A stretch of DNA of 64,000 nt from Meconema thalassinum. Taxonomy: Eukaryota; Arthropoda; Insecta; Orthoptera; Tettigoniidae. Where the stretch lies: the NCBI GenBank assembly GCA_946902985.2, contig OX336393.1, forward strand, positions 53,852,765 to 53,916,764, in the 5' to 3' direction. Every line of letters starts with the position of its first letter. Positions within the stretch are counted from its first letter, which is position 1. The notes beneath the pieces are model-generated. The model did no database searches and had not been told where the DNA came from. It worked only from the letters and a program-made list of their open reading frames with translations. The position numbers and the translations under genes are program-made. Shown here one piece after another: positions 43,646 to 55,233 of the stretch.

Positions 43646-44744
43646 CAGTCGGTACAAATATCGGATTTAGCTCATTTTAAGCCGCCAGATACGAGAAACA
43701 ATACTCGGAGGTCCTGTAAGGACCCCGAAACACAATTTTTAAGTTCCTAAAATGAACGGTTTCGGAGATATTCCCAAATAACTGTGTTCTCTCGAAGAAA
43801 CAGATAAACGTTACTATGGCAACCGCTGAAATTTCGCAGACCGGGGATAGTTTTCTGGCAATATCTCGAAAACCGTTTGTTTTAGGGCCTTAAAACGCGG
43901 TGTTCGGTTCCCACTTCCTAGAAGTGGAAACTACGAATATTGCTCCTTGCATTGATACGCGCAGAAGGAGCTATATTCCATATTTCTACGAGCAAATCGA
44001 CTTGGAAAGTCTCTTCTCTCTATATATAAGAATGAAAGTTTGTCTGTTTTTTCTGAATTTCTACGGAAATTTGCGTTATTTACGCGTTTCAGACTGTTTT
44101 ATGATGGATGCGCGCGAAAATAAATGTTTTGTCTGTCTGTCTGTCTGTATGTCTGTCTGTGGACAAGTATGTTCCCTTATAACTCGAGAACGGCTGGGTG
44201 GATCAACGTAAAATTTGGTACAGATATCCTTCAGAGGCACGATACTAATCATTGATGTAACTCTTCTCTGTAGCTCCAATAAAAGGGGGCCTACCCCCTT
44301 AAAACACTTGCTGAAATAGGCGTAGAAGGGCGAGACAAAGCTCATTTTCAGCCCCTCAATGTGAGAAATGAAACTCGGGGGCACTAACGGTACCCCGAAA
44401 ACCACCTTTTTAGGCCCTAAAACCAACCGTTTTTGAGATATTCCAAGAAAACTAACTTCATTTAATACAATAATGAATGAATGCAATCCGGTAACCATGG
44501 CAACAGAAACTCACAGGTCCATCTAATGCTGTAAGACGCAATACAATTCCATTTATTACATTATTGAGATAGTTTGCAAACGGTTATAGAGTTATAACGG
44601 AACAAAATCAAGCTGTAAAATTCTTCAATACATAGGGTCTAATGCGCTTAAGGAGGTCAAGGGGTACTCTAGATTCTGTTCACATGATTTACACGTGCGG
44701 GTGTGGTACGGAAGGTCTATTACGTCCTTATCTCTATATATTGT

Positions 44745-44770
44745 TATATTATTATTATTATTATTATATT
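44745..44770. repeat. (TTA)n microsatellite, array unit 1
   Basis: The same position carries a TTA run in each complete unit: here about 8 repeats, at 56935-56982 about 16, at 58900-58918 about 6, and at 62945-63028 about 27. It is followed in each by TATGGCCTACAACGACGAGA. Confidence 0.85.
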
Positions 44771-45218
44771 ATGGCCTACAACGACGAGACAAAGCTTATT
44801 TTATGCCCCTTGGTGTCAGAAACAAAACTCGGGGACTCTAAATAGCCGCAAAGGGTTCCCGAAAACTACATTTTAAGCCTCTAAAACCAACAGTTTCTGA
44901 TATTCCAAGAAAACTAATTTCATTTAATAAACTAATGAAGGAATGCACGCCAATAGCCATGACAAAAGCATCTCAAAAGGTGACATCCAACTTTCCATCT
45001 ATTTCTGCAAGAAGTAATGCCACTCCATTTATTAAATTTCTGTGAACGTTTGCAAATTGCAATAAGGTTATCACAGAACCAACTAAAACTGTAAAATTTA
45101 TCAATGCGCTTAAGGGGGCAGGGGTTACCATAGATTTTTTCACACGACTTAAACGTGCGATATGTCGTACAGAAGGTCTATTATATCTCCAAACAGCAAC
45201 ATGACGTGTATTGCGTTT

Positions 45219-46884
45219 TGGTTAGGATCTGTCAATGCGAGACCTCCTTTTTCGGGAAGGACTAGAAGTGAAGCTTCTAGTCTAATAAGCAAATGAACTT
45301 TACTAAGTAGGAACAGATTGAACATTGATGAGTAAATAGCAATGGAAACAGTTTGCCAATAACAGTGGTATTTTATTCAAAAACCAACTTTCAAAAGATT
45401 AACAATAAATAAATATATAAACATGTAATGGAAATGTGACCTTTGACAGGCCGACAACAAGCGAACAAGATTTCATAAGCTTTTAAAAGATTAACAATAA
45501 ATATATAAATATGTAATGGAAATGTGACCTTTGACAGGCCGACAACAAGCGAACAAGATTTCATAAGTTTGAATGCCAACAACCCTGAGAATAAGTAACC
45601 ACTTTGTGGCCAGTAGTCTAAAGTAGAACAATGCAGGGTAAATTAGCGAGTAACTATAGTACTCAATAATAGCTTAAAATCTAGCCTAGGACTGCACACC
45701 GAGAGTAGGCTAGTTTATTTACAGAAAAATCAATATTTACATGCCAGTAGGGATAACATCCCACTAGTCGCCTGATAGTTACAAGACGAGGTTGTTTACA
45801 ATTGAAATGGGAGCATTCCCAAAAACACCTTGATAGATTAAGTAGAGAACAAGCCATTCACTTCGTCAGAGAGGTGAACTGGTGTTAAGCCCAATAGTTT
45901 ATACAAAAATAGAGAAAAGAATGATTTGTTTTGAAGGATAGTTAACATGTGAAAGAGAGAACAGTTGTTTTCTCATAGCCCACAATTTAAAGGCATAATA
46001 CATGCCTAAACCACTTAATAGGAGGAAATAAGTTTAGTTTGGCATGGTTTGACAAGTTATTTAAGCCATGTGACATAACCCTAAAAAAAAAAGGAAGATA
46101 CATTTTTAAGTTTAGAAATGTTTTAGGTTATAATAAACACTTAGCTTGTTGGCGTTGGTGTAGAGGAATTTCCACATAATAGAAATGGAGGAAGAACGTG
46201 TTGATCACTTTTTTCCGTCTTGGAAATGTTGAAGACTTCGTGCCCAGCACAAAACTGACGTAGGCCAATTATCGATGTAAACTTATATAGATTTCGTAGA
46301 ACTCGGTTTTGATCACTTTTTCCCGTCTTGGAAAAGTTGAAGACTTCGTGCCCAGCACAGAAGAAAATTTGTTTATTGTTTTTGCTCACGACAAACTGAC
46401 GTAGGCCAAGTATCGATGTTAACTTATATAGATTTCGTAGATTTTAGAATGCACTGCTGGTTTGACTAGAGGCATTTTGCGATGTATTAGCACACAGCGT
46501 TGAGACACATTCAAGCGTTGTGCAAACAGCGTGAAGACGGCTGAAGATGAGTGACTGGCATTGTGACTTGCTGGAGACAGACAGTTGATGTAGGCCAGGG
46601 CAGGCTATATACCGGCCGACGTGCTGGATGCGTGATGTGGACAGATGACGTCGGCCAATACGGGAGCGTGGAGCATTCTCGAAGCCGCTGAAGGCCAATC
46701 AGAGAAAGGGGCCAACTGAAAATGAACCTCGTGACCAGCATTACTTCCGTAAAGGTTCAGTATCGCGGAACACGTGCAAGTTGGTACAAATTGAGAGAAA
46801 AAAGGAGAGAATGACACTGACAGGTAAGAGGTTATGTTATAATAAAAATAAGTGAACTTTGTAAATTTCACTGAAAAGTGAACA
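45219..46884 (-). repeat. BEL 3' LTR (1666 bp)
   Basis: It matches the 5' LTR apart from scattered substitutions, an A-run difference, and about 16 extra bases near 45263-45280 (AGAAGTGAAGCTTCT, itself an imperfect palindrome). Confidence 0.93.
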
Positions 46885-46933
46885 TACTGCCAGAGGGGCA
46901 ACAGAGAAAAAAAAATAACATGAGAGAGTAGAG

Positions 46934-48166
46934 CTAGAGTGGCAGAGGGCAAATGACTGAAATAGGACGAACACAGTGTCCTGATGAAGTTTTAAGTTTG
47001 ACCACTCGAACTCTAGCATCTCTGCCATAATAGCATTTTATAACACGACCAGTTTTCCATACAAGAGGAGGACTTGGGTCTTTGAGAAGAACCAAATCAC
47101 CCTCCTGAAGGTTAGGCCGAGAGAGCTGCCACTTGTTCCTCCTTTGAAGCGAGTGAAAATACTCAAGTCTTCACCTCTTCCAAAATTGAGTTTTAAGGGA
47201 TTCTATCTTTCTCCACAAGATAGGCAAAGACAGATCAAGTTTACGTTCAAGCAACGGAGGAGACGCAGCTAAGGAACTGCCCACCAGAAAATGACCTGGA
47301 GTCAAAGGAAGGAAATCACAAGGATCGTTGGAAAGAGGAGAAAGAGGTCGTGAGTTGACAATTCCCTCAATGAGTATAATTAAAGAATTGAATTCTTCGT
47401 AAGTGACAATACTAGAGCCAAGAGTTTTCTTTAAATGATTTTTTGTGAGTTTCACACAAGATTCCCATCGTCCGCCATGATGGGGAGCATAAGGAGGGAT
47501 GAAATGCCATTTGAATTGGTTTAAGTGCGAGTAATTGGAGATTTGTTCTTTCGCAGAAGGGGAACAAAGGGCTTTGTACAATTGCTGCGAAGCTCCAACA
47601 AAGGTTTTGGCATTATCAGAGAAGACTTCTGAAGGAATGCCCCCTCGTGAAATGAATCTAGAGAAAGCGGAAAGAAAATATGAGGTGGAGGCACCAGTTA
47701 CGAGCTCAAGATGAATAGAGCCAGTGACCATACAGACAAATAGAGAAACGTATAGTTTTCCAAGGATTTTCCTTTTAGCACTGGGGTGATTTTGTTGATA
47801 CACAAACGGACCGGCGTAATCAATGCCGGTGAAGGAAAAAGGCCTGCAGGGAGCTGAACGAAATGGGGGAAGGTCAGCCATGAGTTGCTGATTAGGTTTA
47901 GGCTTAGCTTTGAAACAAGTAATACATTTATGTATAACAGAAGTGACTTCGTGTAAACCATTAATAGGCCAGTATTTTTCCCGTATCAAGCATAGAAGGG
48001 TTCTAGAACCAACATGCAAGTTTTGATAATGAAACTGACGAATGATTATCCGAGTAACATGATGTTTAGACGGAAGGATAATAGGGTGCTTTTTTTCATC
48101 AGAGAAGTCAGAAAGAGAAAGTCTGCGCCCACTCTTAAAAAACCATCGCCATCGAGAAAAGGGCAT
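46934..48166 (-). pseudogene. pol: BEL Pol: integrase and C-terminal DUF5641-like region
   Basis: It has a zinc-binding HHCC arrangement (HHVTRIIIRQFH, later CITCF) followed by the catalytic core: FTGIDYAGPF, VFSDNAKTF and HHGGRWESCV supply D, D and E. A TGA at about 47171 interrupts an FWKR motif; the frame then continues to a TAG at 46934-46936 with the GDLVLLKDPSPPLVWKTGRV block typical of BEL integrase C-termini. It ends only 50 bp from the 3' LTR. Confidence 0.92.
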
Positions 48167-49890
48167 AAGGCAAAAAGCCTGCTGTGTTTCTTGAGAGTTT
48201 TACCTTTAGCCAATATGTTTATTTCGACTGAGAACGCCTCTCTCTGTGAGAGCCAAAGAACTTTGATGGTGGCAATTTGCAGTTCAACAGCCGAAAGAAA
48301 AGGCTGAGGGAATAGAGGTTGATCTAGTACTAAAAATTTCCATCTGAGCACATAAGCAGTGATGCGCACTAGTTTTTGAAAAGAAGAGTAACGTTCCAAC
48401 AAGGAAGGAGTGTTGGCAGTTACAAAGGCAGAAGCTTTTTTGCTGATTTCAGGAATATCCTCTAACGGGAAATTAGAGTTGGAAGGTCGGTTTTGAATTC
48501 TTTCAGAAAGCCATGAAGGGCCGTGCCAGTACAAACAGGATTGAGATAGTGACTTAGGTGAACAACCACGAGAAATGAGGTCGGCGGGGTTGTCTTTGCT
48601 AGAAACATGGTTCCATTGTTCTGGTTTAGAAACAGTTTGAATTTTCTCAACTCTGTTAGCTACAAAAGCTTGCCAAGTAGAAGGAGGTTTAGAAATCCAT
48701 GCCAAAGCAATAGAAGAATCTGTCCAAAAATGTGTGTGCGAGAACTTACAGTTGAGTGTTTGTTTGAGTTTGTTAGCTAATTCGGCAGCAAGTAGTGCGG
48801 CACAGAGTTCAAGACGAGGTAATGAAACGGGTTTCAAAGGCGCAACCTTAGATTTAGCACATATCAAATTGGAGAAAAAAGGGGAGCGGCTTACAATGTA
48901 AGCACAACATCCGTATGCTTTGGTCGAACTGTCAGCAAAAAGGTGCAAATCCAGGACAAGAGAGCAAGAGAACGGAACTAGCACTCTAGGAATGTCTATT
49001 AATGAGAGATCACAAAGATTGTGCCGAAAGGCAAGCCACTTTCGTAGAAGCGAAGGAGGAATGGGATCATCCCAATCCGAGTTCAATGACCATAGCTCTT
49101 GCATAAAGATTTTAGCTAGAACAATTACGGGTGCAATGAACTGAAGCGGGTCATATATCTTAGCTATTTCTGATAGCACTTGTCTTTTGGTTTGTGGAGG
49201 TGAGGAAGACAATTTTACTTCGTAAAAGAATGAGTCAGCTTTAGGATACCAGTGTATTCCCAAAACTTTAGTAGCATCCTCCAATTGACAAAGCTCTACT
49301 GGAGTATTAACAGGATAATGTGGCAAGAGATTGGATAGAAGTTCCTCAGAATTTGAGTTCCAACGATGAAGTAAGAATCCTCCTCTGCTAAGTAAAGTTT
49401 TTAAACTTTTAGAGAGTTCGATAGCCTCAGATACATTCTTAAAAGAAAAAAGAAAGTCATCAACGTAGAAGGAATTTTTTAACAAAATAGGAGTTTCAGA
49501 AGGAAACAAATGACCATCTTGGTCGGCAAGATGTTTCAAAGTACGAATGGCAAGAAAAGCCGATGGTTTAAGCCCATACGTTACGGTTTTTAATTTAAAG
49601 ATCTTGATGGTTTTAGTAGGAGCATCACGCCAGAGAATTCGTTGAAGATTTTGTTGTTCGGAATTAATCAGAATTTGTCTATACATTTGTTGTACGTCGG
49701 CTATGATTCCAATTGGAAATGGACGAAAATTTAAAAGAATAGACGGGAGATCAGACTGAATGGCAGGTCCAGATAGGAGAGTGTCATTTAAGGAAATGCC
49801 ATTGGCATCAGGGGCAGAACCTTTAAAAACAACTCTTATCTTTTCTTTGGTGGAGGGATTCTTCCAAACGGGATGGTGATTTAAATACAC
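48046..49890 (-). pseudogene. pol: BEL Pol: reverse transcriptase and RNase H
   Basis: The open stretch includes the fingers (VVFKGSAPDANG, SLNDTLLSGP), the catalytic FYVDDFLF at about 49455, and RNase H acids in HLFADSSTKAYG, ELCAALLAAE, TDSSIALAW and SKDNPADLISRG. Upstream, 49890-50180 is the linker from the protease, broken by two frameshifts (near 50020 and 49925). At the downstream end the frame shifts near 48120, just before the integrase. Confidence 0.92.
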
Positions 49891-50179
49891 TGAATCTAAA
49901 GAAGGGTTGAAATCTTGAACAGCTCCATATGGTTAGAAGCTTCATAATCCTCCATGAATTCAAGGTATTGTTTGCGAGTGGAAGGATCTTGCTTGAGTTG
50001 ATTCTCAACTGCAAATAAAGCTTAAGAGCTTTCGGATAGGAATCACATAAAGAAGGAGGAGAAGAAATGCGTGGCATTGTGACAATAAATCTACCATCTG
50101 GGTTACGAACAGTGGTTTCTAAAAAATGTTGTTCACAAAATTCATCTTCTGATGAAAGAGAAGGAGCAGATTCAATGGA

Positions 50180-50764
50180 CTAGATTTGCCAAAATTTTTC
50201 CAGACGCTGATGAAGATCTGCATTAGTGAAATGGCATTGAGAGGAACCTTGAACAGTTTGAAGAGGAATATAACCTGTGATAAGCCAGCCAAATTTAGTA
50301 TGGTGGGCGTAGATACCAGATGAAATATTAACCCTTGACGGAAGAAGATTTTGCCAAAATGTGTTAGCGCCAAAAAGAATGTCAACGTGAGAGCTTTTAT
50401 AGAATTGAGGGTCAGCCAGTTTTAGATCATAGGGAAATTTCCATTCGTCAATGGAAAAAGAGCGACTGGGAGTAGGACTGCCAATACTCGGAATGGACAG
50501 ACAGTTTAGATGAAAGTTAGTGCCATATTGGACTGAATCTTTCACCTGCAGCTTGACATAATTTAAGGAAGTAGACTTGCTGTTGTTGATACCAGATATT
50601 TCAATATTGGTGGAGAGAGGTTTGAGACCTAACCTTTCAACTAATGATGAGGTTATGAAGTCATGAGTTGCCGCATTGTCGAGCAAGGCTCGTACTAAGT
50701 GCCAATTGCCGGAAGAATCTTTAACTTGGACCTGGATCGTAGATAACAAAACTTGAGCACTACG
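50180..50764 (-). pseudogene. pol: BEL Pol: aspartic protease region
   Basis: In frame with gag after its TGA. The active-site region reads LLDNAATHDFI, where retroelement proteases usually have D-S/T-G, so Asn-Ala-Ala is unusual and may be inactive. It includes the downstream segment with FGANTFWQ. The frame ends in a TAG at about 50180, after which the same frame continues briefly, so this is a break rather than a natural end. Confidence 0.85.
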
Positions 50765-52162
50765 TCATGAGGGGGTTGTTTGATTGTAGGATTGGGCAAC
50801 GGTATTTACAGTAGAAACAGAAGAGCTAGGTGGAGAAGCATCACTAGTGAGGCTCAGCGCAGGTTGGGCACTAGGATTTGAAACTGTTCCAGGAATAGAC
50901 CGTGGCTTTTCAAAGCGGTGTAAGGTAGAATGATGTCTCAGCTTGCAATGCATGCAAACTCCTTTCGAAGGGCAGTCCGCTAAGATATGCCTTGAAGAGA
51001 GGCAGTTAAAACAACATTTGTTTTGCGACACAGCTTTTCTACGATCGTCAACTGAAAGGCATTTGAAGGTATTGCAGAAATATAAGGGGTGAGGATTATT
51101 ACAAAGAATACACGAGGTGTTATTACCTTGTATAGAGAAAACATGAGAATATGAAGACTTTTCCGAGAAATGCTTCGTGGGTTTACTTTTACTGACATCA
51201 GTGGAACCTTCAGCTTTATTGATTAAAGCAGAAAGAATTTGACAACGTTTCTTTATGAAAGAGATCAAAACTTTAAATGTGGGTTCAGGTTTGTCCACTA
51301 AATCGGATTCCCATGCTTTACGAGTATTAAGGTCAAATTTGGAGGTGGTGAGATGTATAAGAAAAAGTTCCCAATGTTCAACAGGTTGTTTAAGATGTTC
51401 TAGGGCTCTTACATGAAGTTCAACGGTGTCTCCCAGACTTCTAAGGGATGATAAATTATCAGGGCGTGAGGCAGGTAAATTAAACAAGGCGTTCATATGG
51501 CGTTGAATTCTAAGTTTGGCATTGCCATATCGCTGTTGGATGAGGTCAATAGCTACCGAGTAATTTTCGGTTGTGAGAGGTAAAGCTTCAATTAACTTTA
51601 AGGGAGGACCCTGAAGAACAGACTTTAAATAATAAAATTTTTGAATCTCAGGGAATGATCTATTATCATGTATTAGAGAAGAAAAAAGTTCAAAAAAGGA
51701 ATCCCACTGTTTTTCCTCCCCTGAAAAGGTAGGAAGTTGGATTTTAGGAAGAAACGGTTTGCTAACTTCGGTGTTTTGATGGGTTGCTAATTGCTTAATT
51801 AAATCCTTAGCTTCGCCATACATATTGTAATACAGTTCTTCAACAGAACTACGATCCTGTTCTTGATCAGGTTCGATTGTTTCAATTTCGGTTTGCAACA
51901 CATCATACTCTTGAAAATGTTGCTGATAAACATTAAAACGTTGAACTAGAACGTCATAATTGTGATCATCAAAAGATTTGGAAGCCAAAAAATGCTGAAA
52001 ACGAGTAAGTTTGTTTTTACAAGCAGTTCTTTTGGCTACAAGCTCCTTAGGAAGAGACATGGTGGAACTTTGAGTACTTTCACTCACCGATCTGCTAGAC
52101 TGCCGAGCGTCTGAAGTGGTAGTAGTAGTATTGGTACTGGTAGAGGTGGTAACAAGGGACAT
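50765..52162 (-). CDS. gag: BEL/Pao Gag
   Basis: A 465-codon open frame starting at ATG 52162. The N-terminal 40 residues are Ser/Thr-rich. The central LPTFSGEEKQWDSFFELFSS matches the capsid-like region of Pao Gag (DUF1759 type). Near the C-terminus are Cys/His knuckles: CFNCLSSRHILADC (CX2CX4HX4C) and CMHCKLRHH, preceded by CILCNNPHPLYFC. These bind RNA during particle assembly. The frame ends at a TGA at 50765-50767, and the same frame stays open beyond it into the protease. Gag itself appears intact. Confidence 0.92.
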   Translation of the reverse strand: MSLVTTSTSTNTTTTTSDARQSSRSVSESTQSSTMSLPKELVAKRTACKNKLTRFQHFLASKSFDDHNYDVLVQRFNVYQQHFQEYDVLQTEIETIEPDQEQDRSSVEELYYNMYGEAKDLIKQLATHQNTEVSKPFLPKIQLPTFSGEEKQWDSFFELFSSLIHDNRSFPEIQKFYYLKSVLQGPPLKLIEALPLTTENYSVAIDLIQQRYGNAKLRIQRHMNALFNLPASRPDNLSSLRSLGDTVELHVRALEHLKQPVEHWELFLIHLTTSKFDLNTRKAWESDLVDKPEPTFKVLISFIKKRCQILSALINKAEGSTDVSKSKPTKHFSEKSSYSHVFSIQGNNTSCILCNNPHPLYFCNTFKCLSVDDRRKAVSQNKCCFNCLSSRHILADCPSKGVCMHCKLRHHSTLHRFEKPRSIPGTVSNPSAQPALSLTSDASPPSSSVSTVNTVAQSYNQTTPS

Positions 52163-52306
52163 CTCCGCTCACCCCAACACAGCTTTCATAGCGATAGCTG
52201 AAAAATACAATTAGCATTAGTAACAGAAGTGAAAAGCTGCAATAGCTTATCGAATGGCTTGGCAACCTGTTTCATACAATAAACAATTATGAAGGTTATT
52301 TAAAGG

Positions 52307-52324
52307 TCCCGGGTTTCGGCACCA
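52307..52324 (-). other. BEL primer-binding site
   Basis: The minus strand reads TGGTGCCGAAACCCGGGA three bases after the 5' LTR. It has the form of a tRNA 3' end complement (starts TGG), as in many insect BEL elements. The priming tRNA is not identified. Confidence 0.8.
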
Positions 52325-52327
52325 ACA

Positions 52328-53975
52328 TGGTTAGGATCTGTCAATGCGAAACCTCCATTTTCGGGAAGGGTAGTCTAATAAGCAAATGAAATTTACTAAG
52401 TAGGAACAGATTGAACATTGATGAGTAAATAGCAATGGAAACAGTTTGCCAATAACAGTGGTATGTTATTCAAAAACCAACTTTCAAAAGATTAACAAAA
52501 AATAAATATATAAACATGTAATGGAAATGTGACCTTTGACAGGCCGACAACAAGCGAACAAGATTTCATAAGCTTTTAAAAGATTAACAATAAATATATA
52601 AATATGTAATGGAAATGTGACCTTTGACAGGCCGACAACAAGCGAACAAGATTTCATAAGTTTGAATGCCAACAACCCTGAGAATAAGTAACCACTTTGT
52701 GGCCAGTAGTCTAAAGTAGAACAATGCAGGGTAAATTAGCGAGTAACTATAGTACTCAATAATAGCTTAAAATCTAGCCTAGGACTGCACACCGAGAGTA
52801 GGCTAGCTTATTTACAGAAAAATCAATATTTACATGCCAGTAAAGATAACATTCCACTAGTCGCCTGATAGTTACAAGGCGAGGTTGTTTACAATTGAAA
52901 TGGGAGCATTCCCAAAAACACCTTGATAGATTAAGTAGAGAACAAGCCATTCACTTCGTCAGAGAGGTGAACTGGTGTTAAACCCAATAGTTTATACAAA
53001 AATAGAGAAAAGGATGATTTGTTTTGAAGGATAGTTAACATGTGAAAGAGAGAACAGTTGTTTTCTCATAGCCCACAATTTAAAGGCATAATACATGCTT
53101 AAACCACTTAATAGAAGGAAATAAGTTTAGTTTGGCATGGTTTGACAAGTTATTTAAGCCATGTGACATAACCCTAAAAAAAAGGAAGATACATTTTTAA
53201 GTTTAGAAATGTTTTAGGTTATAATAAACACTTAGCTTGTTGGCGTTGGTGTAGAGGAATTTCCACATAATAGAAATGGAGGAAGAACGTGTTGATCACT
53301 TTTTTCCGTCTTGGAAATGTTGAAGACTTCGTGCCCAGCACAAAACTGACGTAGGCCAATTATCGATGTAAACTTATATAGATTTCGTAGAACTCGGTTT
53401 TGATCACTTTTTCCCGGCTTGGAAATGTTGAAGACTTCGTGCCCAACACAGAAGAAAATTTGTTTATCGTTTTTGCTCACGACAAACTGACGTAGGCCAA
53501 GTATCGATGTTAACTTATATAGATTTCGTAGATTTTAGAATGCACTGCTGGTTTGACTAGAGGCATTTTGCGATGTATTAGCACACAGCGTTGAGACACA
53601 TTCAAGCGTTGTGCAAACAGCGTGAAGACGGCTGAAGATGAGTGACTGGCATTGTGACTTGCTGGAGAAAGACAGTTTATGTAGGCCAGGGCAGGCTATA
53701 TACCGGCCGACGTGCTGGATGCGTGATGTGGACAGATGACGTCGGCCAATACGGGAGCGTGGAGCATTCTCGAAGCCGCTGAAGGCCAATCAGAGAAAGG
53801 GGCCAACTGAAAATGAACCTCGTGACCAGCATTACTTCCGTAAAGGTTCAGTATCGCGGAACACGTGCAAGTTGGTACAAATTGAGAGAAAAAAGGAGAG
53901 AATGACACTGACAGGTAAGAGGTTATGTTATAATAAAAATAAGTGAACTTTGTAAATTTCACTGAAAAGTGAACA
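52328..53975 (-). repeat. BEL 5' LTR (1648 bp)
   Basis: Minus-strand start TGTTCACTTTTCAGTG, end CAGATCCTAACCA. It is nearly identical to the 3' LTR at 45219-46884. Both contain two internal tandem duplications: one of about 97 bp around 52484-52675 and one around 53290-53500. The LTR frames are not genes. Confidence 0.93.
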
Positions 53976-55233
53976 CGTTTCGTCTACGAGGTTTTAAATT
54001 TTATTTTCACGTCAGGAAGTACACGTTAGGTAGGCTAAATTTATTTTCTGAGCATATTTTAACTAATCATTTATCTTTGTAGACAAACAGGTTCCAAGCC
54101 TCTAACCATTGCAACAGTAGCTCAATTGATTACGTCTGGCTATTAATACCAAAGACCGTTCGAAGAATGGGTACTCCTGCTGGTCTATTATATATAATCC
54201 AAAATTGACTCATCAACGCAGGGCTCAAACCACTAGATTTAGAAAGCTGAAATGTTGCATGTTGGTTGATCCGAGTATGTAGAGGCTCACTAAGAAACGG
54301 TTTTTTAAAATTCAATTTGTAAGTGACCTTTATCGGCCCTTTGGCACTGAGCAAGGACGGTCGGTACAAATATCGGATTTAGCTCATTTTAAGCCGCCAG
54401 ATACGAGAAACAATACTCCGAAACACAATTTTTAAGTTCCTAAAATGAACGGTTTCGGAGATATTCCCAAATAACTGTGTTCCCTCGAAGAAACAGATCA
54501 ACGTTACTATGGCAACCGCTGAAATTTCGCAGACCTGGCATAGTTTTCTGGCAATATCTCGAAAACCATTTGTTTTAGGGCCTTAAAACGCGGTGTTCGG
54601 TTCCCACTTCCTAGAAGTGGAAACTACAAACATTGCTCCTCGCATTGATACGCTCAGAATGAGCTATGTTCCATATTTCTACAAGCAAATCGACTTGGAA
54701 AGTCTCTTCTCTCTATATATAAGAATGAAAGTTTGTCTGTTTTTTCTGAATTTCTACGGAAATTTGCGTCATTTACGCGTTTCAGACTGTTTTATGATGG
54801 ATGCGCGCGAAAATAAATGTTTTGTCTGTCTGTCTGTGGACAAGTATGTTCCCTTATAACTCGAGAACGGCTGGGTGGATCAACGTAAAATTTGGTACAG
54901 ATATCCTACATAGGCACGACACTAATCATTGATGTAACTCTTCTCTGTTGCTCCAATAAAAGGGGGCCTACACCCTTAAAACACTTGCTGATATAGGCGT
55001 AGAAAGGCGAGACAAAGCTCATTTTCAGCCCCTCAATGTGAGAAATGAAACTCGGGGGCCCTAACGGTACCCCGAAAACCACCTTTTTAGGCCCTAAAAC
55101 CAACCGTTCTTGAGATATTCCCAGAAAACTAACTTCATTTAATACAATAATGAATGAATGCAATCCGGTAACCATGGCAACAGAAACTCACAGGTCCATC
55201 TAATGCTGTAAGACGCAATACAATTCCATTTAT

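Larger units (their letters stand above)
45214..53980 (-). mobile_element. BEL/Pao LTR retrotransposon, full length, 8.76 kb, defective
   Basis: The element is 45219-53975, flanked by the 5-bp duplication CGTTT (45214-45218, 53976-53980). The unoccupied site GTATTGCGTTTCGTCTACG exists in neighbouring array units (for example near 57424), confirming both ends. Order on the minus strand: 5' LTR, primer-binding site, gag, protease, reverse transcriptase, RNase H, integrase, 3' LTR. There is no envelope frame. Gag is open, but pol has several stops and frameshifts. Confidence 0.95.

Noticed and set aside
45391..46389. LTR frames with internal repeats (MLAFKLMKSCS, MSKNNKQIFF)
   Set aside because: They are reading-frame shadows of tandem duplications within the BEL LTR.
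46480..46960. Possible envelope gene in the BEL element
   Set aside because: The frames there lie mostly in the LTR or overlap the integrase end; no signal peptide or transmembrane arrangement typical of an envelope.
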